A stretch of DNA of 64,000 nt from UBA7330 sp043554545 (GTDB lineage: Bacteria > Bacteroidota > Bacteroidia > Cytophagales > Cyclobacteriaceae). How positions within the stretch are numbered: position 1 is the stretch's first letter; every line of letters starts with the position of its first letter. The translations under genes and the position numbers were made by a program. The notes under the pieces were generated by a model that was not told the DNA's origin, made no database searches, and saw only the letters and a program-made list of their open reading frames with translations. Location of the stretch: the NCBI GenBank assembly GCA_043554545.1, contig CP121337.1:248001-312000 (forward strand), written 5' to 3'. This document shows, piece by piece, positions 1 through 9,259 of the stretch.

Positions 1-1307
1 ATACGCCTTACTTCTTCCGAAGTGATGACAAAGGCATTACCTGGAAAAACATCTCTTCTAATCTTCCTGCAAATGATTGGGGTTGGACTATTTATCAGGA
101 TCATGAAGCTCCCAACTTACTTTTTGCGGGTACCGAGTATGGGCTATATTTTAGTTTAGATGGGGGACAGCAATGGATTGCAATGAAGTCAGGAATTCCT
201 ACCATTGCCATTAGAGACATCGAATTGCAGCAACGTGAAAATGACTTAGTAGCCGCGTCCTTTGGACGTGGTTTTTATATACTAGACGACTACAGCTTTT
301 TAAGAGAGGTTTCTCAAGAAATACTCAATAAGGAAGTTCATTTGTTTAAAGTGGCAGATGCGCTGAGCTATCTTATGGACAATCCCGATGGAGGTTCGTT
401 GGGTAATTCGTTCTATAGTTCGCCTAACCCAGCTTTTGGTGCGGTATTTACCCATTTCGTAAAAACTCCTCCATTAACCCTTCAACAAAAGAGAATAATA
501 GAAGAGAAGGAGTTAATTCAAAATAAGCAACCTGTGCCATACCCCGATTGGGGTGAGTTTACCCAGGAAAAGCGAGAGTCTACACCACATTTGGTATTCA
601 TGATCAATGATGACAAAGGGCAACAGGTGGCTAGTGTACAATCAACTATCAAAGAAGGTATTGCTCGGACTAATTGGAATTTACGCTATGCGGGCACTAA
701 TGGGAATGATGGTCCCCTGGTTCCTCCAGGGACCTATACAGTTTCTATGGGCCAGGTACTTAATGGCCAATGGACTGATTTAGAAGAGAAACAGACCTTT
801 GAAGTCACAGCACTTAACAATAGAACCTTGCCTGCAAAGGATATTGATGCTCAAAATGAATTTCTACTGAAGGTCATTCGGATGGCGAGAGCTATCAATC
901 TGGCTGATAACTTTGGAGAAGCGAATGTTAAGGCATTAGAGGTATCAAGAAAAGCGGTAATGAACAAAGCTGCTCCGCTGGAACTCCTGAATGAAATTGA
1001 AGCAATAAGACAAACATTAATGGACTTACACATCCGCTTAAATGGCAACAAGCTAATTACTCGGAAAATGGAATTAATTCCACCTGCTATCAACAGTCGA
1101 ATCAATCGAATTAGGCGGGAGATATGGAGTTCGACCTCTGACCCAACAGGCACACAGCGGGAAAGCTACCAGATCGCTGAAGATGAATTCAAGACCTGGG
1201 TTTCTGACTACAATGTATTAATCGGACGGGCTAATGAATTGAATAAAAAACTCAAAGCTTCTTTCATTGATAGTGAATTGAGATTGGATAAGTTAGAGTG
1301 GGAATAA
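1..1307 (+). CDS. VPS10/sortilin-like beta-propeller protein, C-terminal part
   Basis: Only the last ~434 residues are in the window; the frame is open from base 3 to the left edge, so the gene starts upstream. The visible part begins in a BNR/Asp-box propeller (RSDDKGITWKN, SLDGGQQW) and continues with the conserved block RDIELQQRENDLVAASFGRG, followed by a helical C-terminal region. Proteins of this type in Bacteroidota are secreted or periplasmic, of about 1,000 residues, and often annotated as glycosyl hydrolase or sortilin-like; the true substrate is unknown. It is clearly paralogous to the next gene, which shows the intact architecture. The tandem arrangement suggests duplication. Confidence 0.85.
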   Translation, partial: TPYFFRSDDKGITWKNISSNLPANDWGWTIYQDHEAPNLLFAGTEYGLYFSLDGGQQWIAMKSGIPTIAIRDIELQQRENDLVAASFGRGFYILDDYSFLREVSQEILNKEVHLFKVADALSYLMDNPDGGSLGNSFYSSPNPAFGAVFTHFVKTPPLTLQQKRIIEEKELIQNKQPVPYPDWGEFTQEKRESTPHLVFMINDDKGQQVASVQSTIKEGIARTNWNLRYAGTNGNDGPLVPPGTYTVSMGQVLNGQWTDLEEKQTFEVTALNNRTLPAKDIDAQNEFLLKVIRMARAINLADNFGEANVKALEVSRKAVMNKAAPLELLNEIEAIRQTLMDLHIRLNGNKLITRKMELIPPAINSRINRIRREIWSSTSDPTGTQRESYQIAEDEFKTWVSDYNVLIGRANELNKKLKASFIDSELRLDKLEWE

Positions 1308-1643
1308 GATAGATCTAAATTTGAAAAGAATAAACCTCAGAATCTCTTAAATATCATCTGAATCATGATAGTGATGCTATTACTAAATGAGCAACTAACT
1401 GACATTCAATAGGAAATATCTGAATAAAGTTTTGTAGTTGAAATTAAGGATGGGTACCGGAATTTATTTGCATTATTGAATTTCTTGAAAAGGGCTATGT
1501 TAATTATTATTCACGACCCAAGGTAAGAAGCGTCATTTATTTTTACTACTTGGTAAAAGAATATAAATTACTAAACTACCACCAACTTCGGTGCATAAAG
1601 CAATCAGGAACGATACCTATCAAACTAACCCAAATTGTTAAAG
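1308..1643. other. Intergenic gap with no recognised gene
   Basis: AT-rich spacer between the two propeller paralogues. I see no convincing coding frame, RNA or repeat. It presumably holds the promoter of the downstream gene, but no clear promoter box could be assigned. Confidence 0.5.
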
Positions 1644-4600
1644 ATGTTAAATACAATATTGAAATCATTACTCTTAATATTTTTGATCATTTTAGGTTTC
1701 GAGACCTATGCACAAACAAGTTTAATAAGTGTGCATAAAGAAGCCGCCAAAGGGTTAAAGCTTCGAGAAATTGGCCCTGCATTTATGGGTGGCAGAATAG
1801 CAGATATTGCAGTTAACCCGAATGATAAAAGTAATTGGTATGTGGCTGTGGGCTCAGGAAATGTATGGAAAACCACCAATAGCGGAATCACTTGGAAGCC
1901 GGTATTTGATGACCAGTCTTCTTACTCAATAGGTTGCGTGACTATTGATCCTAATAATACGAATACAATTTGGGTGGGTACGGGTGAAAATGTTAGTGGA
2001 CGTCATGTTGGTTGGGGCGATGGAGTGTATAAAAGTTTAGATGCTGGCAATACGTGGAAAAACATGGGCCTGAAAAACGCTGAACACATTGGCAAAATCC
2101 TTATCGACCCAAGAAATAGCGATATAATTATGGTGGCTGCAGAAGGCCCACTTTGGTCAGCAGGAGGGGAGCGAGGTTTATACAAATCAATAGATGGAGG
2201 TAAGTCCTGGGACCTGAAATTAAAGATTGATGAAAATACAGGTGTTACGGATATTGAATTCGACCCTTCGAACCCAGATGTTGTTTATACCGCAGCATAT
2301 CAACGCCGAAGACATACCTGGTCACTATTGGCAGGTGGTCCCAAATCGGGCATTTATAAATCATCTGATAACGGTAATACCTGGAAGCAGGTAAAAACAG
2401 GCTTACCATCCGGTGATATGGGTAAAATTGGTTTGGCGGTAACTGCGGCCAATCCTGAAAGAGTGTTTGCCACCATTGAAGCTAATGATAAAGAAAAAGG
2501 TTTTTATCGCTCAGATGATAAAGCTGAGAGCTGGAGTAAAATGAATAGCTACATATCCGGTGGAACGGGCCCGCATTATTATCAGGAAATTGAGGCCTCT
2601 CAAACAAATCCTGACCTTGTCTATCAGATGGATGTATTTCTACATGTTACGCATGATGGTGGAAAGAATTTTGACTACTTAGGAACTGGCCGTGAAAAGC
2701 ATAGTGATAATCATGCGATGTGGATTGACCCTGATAATGGTAATCATCTAATTGCCGGAAGTGATGCTGGCTTATATGAGTCTTTCGATGAGGGTACAAC
2801 GTGGAGGCATTTTGAAAACCTACCTATTTCACAGTTTTATAAAGCAGCTTTAGACAATGCAGAACCATTTTATAATCTAGTAGTTGGGGCTCAGGATTTA
2901 GGAACGTTAATTGGTCCATCCAGAACAATGAACACCGAAGGAGTGAGAAGCCAGGATTGGTATGTGCCGCTTGGTGCTGATGGGTATGACTGTGCAATAG
3001 ATCCTACTGACCCCAATATTGTGTACATGGAAATCCAAAATGGATTATTATTTAGACTAGACAGAACTACGGAGGAGGTGACAATGATCCAACCTCAGCC
3101 AGAACCAAATGACCCGCCGGAAAGATACAACTGGGATAGCCCGATATTAATCAGTCCCCATGATAATGAGACATTATATTTTGGCTCACAAAGAGTTTGG
3201 AAGAGTACAGATCGTGGTAATTCATGGACTTCTATAAGTGGAGATTTAACTACCAATAAAAACAGGTATGAGTTAAAAATGATGGATAATGTGCCGAGTG
3301 TTGATGCACTCTATGATAATGGCGCAATGTCTAAATATGCTACATTAACTGCTATTTCAGAATCCCCTGTTACCATAGGCTTATTATATTCAGGCTCTGA
3401 TGACGGCTTGATTCAGGTGAGTGAAGATGACGGGCAAAATTGGCGTAAAGCAGCTACTTTGCCTAAAGTACCAGCTTTGTCATTTATAAACGATATAGAG
3501 GCATCTAAGCATGATGCGAATACGGTATTTGCTTCTGCAGATGCACACAAGCTGGGTGATTATACCACCTATCTTTTTATGAGTTCAGATAAAGGTAAAT
3601 CATGGCAGTCGATTAATGGAGATTTACCTGCCAATACTATAGTGTGGTCAATCAAACAAGACCATGTGGATAAGAACTTATTATTTATAGGGACAGAATA
3701 CGGTCTCTATTATTCACCTAACAAGGGAACCAACTGGATAAAATTAGCTGCCGGCGTACCAACTATTCCGTTTCGAGATATTGAAATTCATGAAAGAGAG
3801 AATGATTTGGTAGGAGCCTCATTCGGTAGGGGAGTTTTTGTGCTGGATGATTATTCTGCCTTAAGAGAAGCGAGTAAAATTACTGATAGCCTTTCAAATA
3901 AACTTTTCTCTGTTCGCGATGCATGGTGGTATGTACCTAACGCGCCATATCAGGCTACAGGTATGCCAACTGCGGGGTCCTCTACCTTTAAATCACCTAA
4001 CCCGGGGTTTGGTGCATTGCTCACTTATTACATTGGAGATGTACCCAAAACATCGAAAGACAGGAGAGAAGAAAAGGAGAAGATCTTGAAAAAACAGGAG
4101 GAAAACATACCATTTCCTGGATGGGAAACACTAAAGTCTGAATCCTTGGAAAGCGACGCAAAGGTTATGCTACTTATCCGTGATTCTGAAGGTCATGCAG
4201 TACGATGGTTAAATGGCACAGCTAAAAAAGGTGTGCATAGAATTAATTGGGATTTAAGAATGCCTGCCCCTAACCCGATAAGTTTGTCAAAGCCAACTTT
4301 TGTGCCTCCTTGGGCAGGTTCACCGGAAGGCCCCATGGTTGGTCCTGGCAAGTATAGTGCACAACTTTATTTGGTAGATAATGGAAACTTAGATGCGCAG
4401 GGTTCGGCTCAGGAATTTAATGTGAAGCCAACACCAAGCGTAAAAGCAGATGTAAATTATGCCGAGTATGTGGCGTTCACCAAAAAGACCAATGAGCTTT
4501 CAAGAAAATTAGGCGCGACAAGAAATATACTAAGCGAGGTAAATAGCAAACTGAAACATATTGAGCTTGCTATCGATCAAACACCAAGTTTAAACCCTGA

Positions 4601-4916
4601 GTTTTTCAAAAAGTTGAAAGAGCTTACTAACAAACATATGGAGTTGAGAGAACAACTTTATGGCAATGCGATTAAACAAGAAAAAGATGAACCTACTACA
4701 CCATCTATCGGAAATAAAATAGGGAATGTAGTGTCTGGCCATTGGAGCACAACACAGCTACCTACTGAAACTCAGAAGAGGAGCATTGATTTAGGCGCTC
4801 AGGAGTTAAGTGATTTTATAAAAGTATTTGAAAGTTTTTCTAACGAATTATCTGCTTTTGAAATTTCCTTAGAAGCAGCTGGTGCGCCTTATACTCCAGG
4901 CAGGAAGCTGAACTAG
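1644..4916 (+). CDS. VPS10/sortilin-like beta-propeller secreted protein
   Basis: About 1,090 residues. I chose the ATG at 1644 over the TTG at 1635 because it gives a clean signal peptide (MLNTILKSLLLIFLIILGF...YAQ). The body is a series of Asp-box repeats of the form S-x-D-x-G-x-x-W (SLDAGNTWKN, SIDGGKSWDL, SSDNGNTWKQ, STDRGNSWTS, SEDDGQNWRK, SSDKGKSWQS), typical of two stacked seven-to-ten-bladed propellers of the sortilin/VPS10 fold. The C-terminal quarter is helical and coiled. The block RDIEIHERENDLVGASFGRG matches the upstream paralogue. Function unknown; likely periplasmic or surface binding or hydrolysis. No T9SS C-terminal domain is obvious. Confidence 0.88.
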   Translation: MLNTILKSLLLIFLIILGFETYAQTSLISVHKEAAKGLKLREIGPAFMGGRIADIAVNPNDKSNWYVAVGSGNVWKTTNSGITWKPVFDDQSSYSIGCVTIDPNNTNTIWVGTGENVSGRHVGWGDGVYKSLDAGNTWKNMGLKNAEHIGKILIDPRNSDIIMVAAEGPLWSAGGERGLYKSIDGGKSWDLKLKIDENTGVTDIEFDPSNPDVVYTAAYQRRRHTWSLLAGGPKSGIYKSSDNGNTWKQVKTGLPSGDMGKIGLAVTAANPERVFATIEANDKEKGFYRSDDKAESWSKMNSYISGGTGPHYYQEIEASQTNPDLVYQMDVFLHVTHDGGKNFDYLGTGREKHSDNHAMWIDPDNGNHLIAGSDAGLYESFDEGTTWRHFENLPISQFYKAALDNAEPFYNLVVGAQDLGTLIGPSRTMNTEGVRSQDWYVPLGADGYDCAIDPTDPNIVYMEIQNGLLFRLDRTTEEVTMIQPQPEPNDPPERYNWDSPILISPHDNETLYFGSQRVWKSTDRGNSWTSISGDLTTNKNRYELKMMDNVPSVDALYDNGAMSKYATLTAISESPVTIGLLYSGSDDGLIQVSEDDGQNWRKAATLPKVPALSFINDIEASKHDANTVFASADAHKLGDYTTYLFMSSDKGKSWQSINGDLPANTIVWSIKQDHVDKNLLFIGTEYGLYYSPNKGTNWIKLAAGVPTIPFRDIEIHERENDLVGASFGRGVFVLDDYSALREASKITDSLSNKLFSVRDAWWYVPNAPYQATGMPTAGSSTFKSPNPGFGALLTYYIGDVPKTSKDRREEKEKILKKQEENIPFPGWETLKSESLESDAKVMLLIRDSEGHAVRWLNGTAKKGVHRINWDLRMPAPNPISLSKPTFVPPWAGSPEGPMVGPGKYSAQLYLVDNGNLDAQGSAQEFNVKPTPSVKADVNYAEYVAFTKKTNELSRKLGATRNILSEVNSKLKHIELAIDQTPSLNPEFFKKLKELTNKHMELREQLYGNAIKQEKDEPTTPSIGNKIGNVVSGHWSTTQLPTETQKRSIDLGAQELSDFIKVFESFSNELSAFEISLEAAGAPYTPGRKLN

Positions 4917-5101
4917 ATATCGAAGTCAAATGTAATGTTGAGCCCGTTACAACAGCGTTAGTATACCGGAAGGATACTTCGACAGGTTTAATGTTACATT
5001 GTTCAACTTCTTTTTGTAAGATTTTTAACCAGCTGATTTTGTAGCCTTCCCCGAAAATAGGACAGTTTAAAAATGAACAAATTAGTAACTTAAACTGTCA
5101 A

Positions 5102-5368
5102 ATGAAACAATCAAGATTTAGTGAGAGCCAGATCATCAAGGCTCTAAAAGAGAATGAACAGGGTCGAAAGACCGAAGAAATCTGTAGGGAATTAGGCATC
5201 CATAAGGGGACCTTTTACAACTGGCGGAAAAAATACTCAGGTATGGACTCAAGCCAATTGAAGGAACTCAAAGAGCTAAAGGAAGAGAACAGACGACTGA
5301 AGCAGATGTATGCTGACCTCAGTCTTGACAACGTCATGCTTAAAGACGTTCTCTCAAAAAAGTTCTAG
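5102..5368 (+). CDS. IS3-family transposase OrfA (HTH)
   Basis: 88 residues. The N-terminal helix-turn-helix (RFSESQIIKALKE...ICRELGIHKGTFYNW) recognises the IS ends, and a leucine-zipper-like helix follows (LKELKELKEENRRLKQM). Near the end there is an in-frame slippery heptamer A-AAA-AAG at 5356-5362, placed for -1 ribosomal frameshifting into orfB. The protein would act alone as a regulator and as the N-terminal half of the OrfAB transposase. Confidence 0.93.
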   Translation: MKQSRFSESQIIKALKENEQGRKTEEICRELGIHKGTFYNWRKKYSGMDSSQLKELKELKEENRRLKQMYADLSLDNVMLKDVLSKKF

Positions 5369-5418
5369 AGCCCTCTGAGAAGAAGCACCATGCAGAATAT
5401 CTTCAAACAACCTACCAG

Positions 5419-6222
5419 GTGAGTATAGAAAGGTCGTGTCGGGTAATGGATCTTACAAGGTCTATGTGGTACTATCAAAGCAAGAAAGATGATAGTGAAG
5501 TGATCGATAAGCTCTCAGAGCTGGCCGAGCAGTTACCAACCAGAGGTTTTGATGAATACTATGGTCGGATCCGGCAGCAGGGTTACAGATGGAACAGAAA
5601 ACGTGTTCTGAGGATCTATCGCTTAATGAAACTGGGACTTCGTAGGAAACATAAGAAAAGGCTTCCAGCGAGGATCAAACAGCCTCTGATATCTCCTGAT
5701 CAGTATCTGAATACCTGGAGCATGGACTTTATGAGTGATGCACTGGCTGATCAACGTAAAATCCGGATACTAAATGTCATTGATGATTATAATCGAGAGG
5801 CCTTAGCCATAGAAGCTGGTTTAGGTTTTCCATCAGATAGAGTGATACGAGTATTAAATCATTTGGGGGAAGAGATTGGACTACCTAAAGCTATTAGAGT
5901 TGATAATGGACCTGAATTCACTTCGATTAAGTTCCAGGCATGGTGTAAAGAACACAGTATTGAAGTCAAGTATATCCAACCAGGAAGCCCGGCTCAGAAT
6001 GCATTCATTGAAAGATTCAATAGATACTTCAGGGAAGATGTGCTTGATGCTTATTGGTTTGAGGACCTAGAACAGCTCAGAGTGATTATGGAGAAATGGA
6101 GATGTGATTACAATGAGAATCATCCCCATAAGTCCTTAGGAAGAATGTCACCAAATCAGTATAAAACCCTGAACCAAAGCAAGGATATTAATAAGAAAAA
6201 GTTGAATTTAGCTCTGTCCTAA
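5419..6222 (+). CDS. IS3-family transposase OrfB (DDE integrase core)
   Basis: 267 residues from the GTG at 5419, but it is in the -1 frame relative to orfA and open back past the slippery A6G, so the functional product is probably the OrfAB fusion. The N-terminal part carries the HTH_21-like region (RSCRVMDLTRSMWYY). The rve core shows the DDE residues in WSMDFMSD, IRVDNGPEF and NAFIERFNR. Length and motifs are normal for the family; no truncation is visible. Confidence 0.93.
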   Translation: MSIERSCRVMDLTRSMWYYQSKKDDSEVIDKLSELAEQLPTRGFDEYYGRIRQQGYRWNRKRVLRIYRLMKLGLRRKHKKRLPARIKQPLISPDQYLNTWSMDFMSDALADQRKIRILNVIDDYNREALAIEAGLGFPSDRVIRVLNHLGEEIGLPKAIRVDNGPEFTSIKFQAWCKEHSIEVKYIQPGSPAQNAFIERFNRYFREDVLDAYWFEDLEQLRVIMEKWRCDYNENHPHKSLGRMSPNQYKTLNQSKDINKKKLNLALS

Positions 6223-6494
6223 AAAAGGGAAGGTTACAATTTCAGCTTTAGTTTCTACTAAATACGTGTATTCATTAAATCTTTGCGGTCATACTTTTAT
6301 ACTTACTCGTTGATTGTACCTGATAATGTCCCATAAATACAGGACAGTTCTCTTTTTGAATATTTTCTTCAAAGTTCGGCTAAAATATTGAGTTTGAAAC
6401 TCTCGCTGTAACGCCATGTTACTCCATCGTTTTTATGCATATCTACATATTTAGTGTAGACTTTTAGGACCACATAAAGCAAGCAGCAGAAGAT

Positions 6495-6600
6495 GTAAAG
6501 CTTTACAAGAGCTCCCGTAAAGCTTGATAGGCCTTGATGGAAAGCTTTACAGAGGCTTGCGTAAAGCTTTGTAGAGGGTCGCGTGAAGCTTTGTGTGGAG
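6495..6600. repeat. Five-copy ~22-bp degenerate tandem repeat around AAGCTT
   Basis: Units begin at about 6495, 6517, 6540, 6561 and 6583 with the core GTAAAGCTTT (variants GAAAGCTTT and GTGAAGCTTT), followed by 12-14 bp of a looser AGAGG/CTTGC-type sequence. Spacing is 21-23 bp. The core AAAGCTTT is itself palindromic, so the array could bind a dimeric protein at about two helical turns per step. Nothing ties it to a known family. Confidence 0.6.
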
Positions 6601-6781
6601 TGAAGGCGGCTTGATTTGCGTTAAAGCCACTTTCTATCTCTTCTGAATGTTCGTTTTTTGGTGTGATTTTTATAGTAAGGAGGATATTCGACAATGCCAT
6701 CTGGTTCAGAAAATGGGAATCTTGAATCAAATCGTGGCAAACACCAGCCCCTAGGGGATTAGAATGAAGCGTAAACGATTT

Positions 6782-6815
6782 GGCTAAACTGCGTTTTAAT
6801 TCAGTTTAGGTTTTG
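6782..6815 (+). terminator. Hairpin, possible terminator
   Basis: GGCTAAACTG and CAGTTTAGG pair across a ~10-nt loop and are followed on the plus strand by TTTT. It lies 40 bp downstream of the minus-strand gene at 6855. It could be a terminator for plus-strand reading, a bidirectional terminator, or the decayed remnant of a cassette recombination site. Confidence 0.4.
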
Positions 6816-6854
6816 TTGTAACAAGTAATAGTAACATACTTCTATTTATTTATA

Positions 6855-8336
6855 TCAATCATCTTTTTTTATAGGTTTTGATTTACTTTTTTTTGATAAA
6901 ACCGTAGTAACCATGAACGATAGTAAGAAACCTATACACAGGTAAACAAAACTATCTTGAATAATGGCGTATAATGAAGTAACACCTTTAACCGGCAATT
7001 GTGCATACATGATCTTGTCATTTTCATCAAAGCTGCTCATTTGTGAAACCATTTCACCGTATGGTGTAATTGCTGCAGAGAGCCCAAAACGCGTTGAACG
7101 AAGAACCGAGTGACCTTGCTCAACAGCTCTAAAGGCTGCCATTTCTGTATGAACAGGGTCAATGCCTCTCCAATCACTTGACGGAAGAATAACCATATCT
7201 GCACCTAATTCACCATATCCTTTTGCCAGATACGGAAAATCATAATCATAGCAAATTGCGGCTGCGACTTTTGTTCCTCTTATATCAGCAACTTTTAAAG
7301 GCGACTTTCCCTGCACAGCTGGTTCTCCTGGTACGGGTTGATGCTTGAGGTATGTATGTGTAATGTTTCCTGACGAATCGATAAACTGGTACTTGTTTTC
7401 ATACCTCAAAGGAGTTTGTGAAATGGGTGACACATAAGAAGCGACCAAAGTGATATTGAGTTCAGCAGCTAATTCCCTGATGGAGTTAATCCATTCATTC
7501 TCATCTTCAGGCATAATAAATATGGCAGCTTCGGTCCATGATATTATTTTAGCACCACCGTCTGCTGCAGTTTTGGTTCGTTTAAATAATGCTATTTTAA
7601 CCTGTTCATTTCTTTCCTTAGTTGGCAATGGTAAACCACTTGCTTTCGAGTCTGTTCCAACTGCGGCGACAGTTATAGTGTCAATACCATTAGCTTTGCT
7701 CATGTCGTAACGGATGGATCCAAAAGCAATTAAAAGGAACAGCATAATTAACGGGAGCTGAAATGTTGAAATAGCGGTTTTTCTATTGATTATGATAGTA
7801 GCAATTGAGACATTAACCCAATAAATCAAAAAGCTTAGTCCAGCCAACCCAAACAAGGATACTGTTTGAATAAGTGATACATTATCGTGCATGGTATACG
7901 CAGCGACTCCCCAACTGGCAAGAGGTGTAAAGGTGTATTGAATCCATTCCATAATGATCATGATGACAGGAAATAGAAACAGTGCATATTTCTGATTTTT
8001 AAATTTGCTCCAGATCAAGTATCCCGGCAGGTGAAACAAACTAATTGGGATCGAGTAAAGAAAGACCAGCATCAATGGAATTGGATCGCTAATAATCTTG
8101 GTTACAACAAGGGACCAGGCCAAAACCAAAGCGAGAAAAAAGGTTAACCTTGACTTCCAACCTTGTGTGAGACTTAGATAAACTAAAAATGGAACACTTG
8201 AAACCCAAGCCATGATTTCAATACTAAAGGTCATGTGAGTTAGGGCCATGGTAGCTACTCCAATTGCGAGATACCATAGTGGATTAATTTTATTTATATT
8301 AAATCCTTGTGTGGTGGCACTTGAAAAGTTCTTCAT
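6855..8336 (-). CDS. Apolipoprotein N-acyltransferase-like membrane protein
   Basis: 493 residues. The N-terminal ~205 residues hold about six to eight membrane segments. Residues ~220-470 form a nitrilase-type domain with the expected triad Glu269 (SWTEAAIF), Lys331 (TYLKHQPVPGEP) and Cys362 (AAICYDYDFP), followed by a last membrane helix. Lnt adds the third acyl chain to lipoproteins at the inner membrane. It is divergent and lies beside a Crp-like regulator in an accessory region, so I read it as a second, regulated copy and not the housekeeping enzyme. Other carbon-nitrogen hydrolase activity is possible. Confidence 0.8.
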   Translation of the reverse strand: MKNFSSATTQGFNINKINPLWYLAIGVATMALTHMTFSIEIMAWVSSVPFLVYLSLTQGWKSRLTFFLALVLAWSLVVTKIISDPIPLMLVFLYSIPISLFHLPGYLIWSKFKNQKYALFLFPVIMIIMEWIQYTFTPLASWGVAAYTMHDNVSLIQTVSLFGLAGLSFLIYWVNVSIATIIINRKTAISTFQLPLIMLFLLIAFGSIRYDMSKANGIDTITVAAVGTDSKASGLPLPTKERNEQVKIALFKRTKTAADGGAKIISWTEAAIFIMPEDENEWINSIRELAAELNITLVASYVSPISQTPLRYENKYQFIDSSGNITHTYLKHQPVPGEPAVQGKSPLKVADIRGTKVAAAICYDYDFPYLAKGYGELGADMVILPSSDWRGIDPVHTEMAAFRAVEQGHSVLRSTRFGLSAAITPYGEMVSQMSSFDENDKIMYAQLPVKGVTSLYAIIQDSFVYLCIGFLLSFMVTTVLSKKSKSKPIKKDD

Positions 8337-8415
8337 CTTTCTTTGTTTTTAAGTTCACTACAAAGATTGATGATGTTGATTTTGTATCCATTAACATTTG
8401 TTAAAGGATGACCTT

Positions 8416-9006
8416 TTACTTCATGAGTTCTTTACGGAGTCTGCTGAGGGAAATATTTGTAATTCCCAGATAGGAGGCAATGTCAACATGTGAGATTAGA
8501 TTTTCCAGAAAGTGATATTTTTCTCTAAAAAGAATCAGCCTTTCTTTAGCGTTCAGCGAAGCGAGGCCAATTTCTTTTTCAACTTTTGCAAGGAGTTCAA
8601 TTTGTAAAACCATATTTCCAAACTCGCGAATGTCAATGTAATTTATCATTAGCTGCTCAAATTTGTCAGCGTTTAGGCTGGCAACAGTTAGTTTTGTGAG
8701 CGCTTGAAAGTTAAGGTGAGATATTTGATTAGCTGTTCTCGTTTTATTCGGAGAGAGTACACCGCCTTCAAGAAAATAAGATATAGTTACTTCCTCACCT
8801 TCCGGACTTAGCAAAAAGCTCCGGCAAACGCCTTCGTAAACAAAGTATTCCTTGTTATTTTTTTTCCCTCTATCAATAAATATATCTCCTTTTTCATAAA
8901 CTTCAACTACAATCAAGTCACTCATCAGATCTAATGACCTCTCCGATACAGGAGACACTTTGCTGACTAATGGTCTTGTTCGTTCTTTAATCTGTTCGAA
9001 GTTCAT
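8416..9006 (-). CDS. Crp/Fnr-family transcriptional regulator
   Basis: 196 residues. The N-terminal cyclic-nucleotide-binding-like barrel (KGDIFIDRGKKNNKEYFVYEGVCRSF, EGEEVTISYF) is followed by a C-terminal winged helix (HVDIASYLGITNISLSRLRKELMK), the usual Bacteroidota Crp layout. Bases contacting cAMP are not evident. It lies 79 bp upstream of the Lnt-like gene in the same direction and probably controls it. It is similar in layout to the regulator at 30668-31240, also placed upstream of its partner enzyme in another cassette. Confidence 0.85.
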   Translation of the reverse strand: MNFEQIKERTRPLVSKVSPVSERSLDLMSDLIVVEVYEKGDIFIDRGKKNNKEYFVYEGVCRSFLLSPEGEEVTISYFLEGGVLSPNKTRTANQISHLNFQALTKLTVASLNADKFEQLMINYIDIREFGNMVLQIELLAKVEKEIGLASLNAKERLILFREKYHFLENLISHVDIASYLGITNISLSRLRKELMK

Positions 9007-9024
9007 GATTATCTTTTATTTACT

Positions 9025-9253
9025 ACAACGTCCAAATATGCGCTGTGGCCAACCTCAGACTTTTACTGCAAAATAGCGAAATCTGCTCCGCCAGGCAACT
9101 GTCAGATTCGCACTGCATTTCTACAAGTCAATGGCTCCTGAGTAAAGACCAGTTCAGATATTTACATCATTTCACCGAGCAGATTTTGTGGTCAAGTTGC
9201 AAAGGCTCTTGCGAAGAACTACTTAAGGCCATGCGGTTATAGTCGATGTTACC
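9025..9253 (-). repeat. attC-like site 1 (family A)
   Basis: Left edge ACAACGTCC, right edge ATGTTACC. Shares the family A interior (CCAACCTCAGAC, TTTTACTGCAAAATAGCG, CAGATTTTGTGGTCAAGTTG). It divides the Crp/Lnt-like block from the broken toxin pair. Confidence 0.78.
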
Positions 9254-9259
9254 TTCTGC

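Larger units (their letters stand above)
5040..6238 (+). mobile_element. IS3-family insertion sequence, complete
   Basis: 1,199 bp element with imperfect terminal inverted repeats: left TGTAGCCTTCCCC..TAGGACAG, right (complement) TGTAACCTTCCC..TAGGACAG. The ends are TG...CA. A 4-bp direct repeat ATTT flanks it (5036-5039 and 6239-6242), which I read as the target duplication. It contains orfA and orfB in the usual overlapping -1 arrangement. The OrfA sequence resembles the IS407-type subgroup, which is known for 4-bp duplications; that subgroup assignment is from memory. Both reading frames look intact, so the element could be active. Confidence 0.93.
6243..6854. other. Non-coding spacer between the IS and the cassette region
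   Basis: About 610 bp with no gene I can support. It holds a short tandem repeat at 6495-6600 and a hairpin at 6782-6810. A 75-codon minus-strand frame at 6503-6730 runs through the tandem repeat and resembles nothing known. This is where the cassette array appears to fade out; no clear palindromic site bounds the last gene block. Confidence 0.5.

Noticed and set aside
4920..5039. Possible additional attC-like site before the IS element
   Set aside because: There is an imperfect inverted repeat (AATGTAATGTTGAGCC / GGTTTAATGTTACATT), but the edges do not fit the AACG...GTT layout and the strand context is wrong; more likely a weak terminator of the upstream gene.
6503..6730. Minus-strand 75-codon frame
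   Set aside because: Runs through the AAGCTT tandem repeat, has no recognisable domain or ribosome site, and its composition is repeat-driven.
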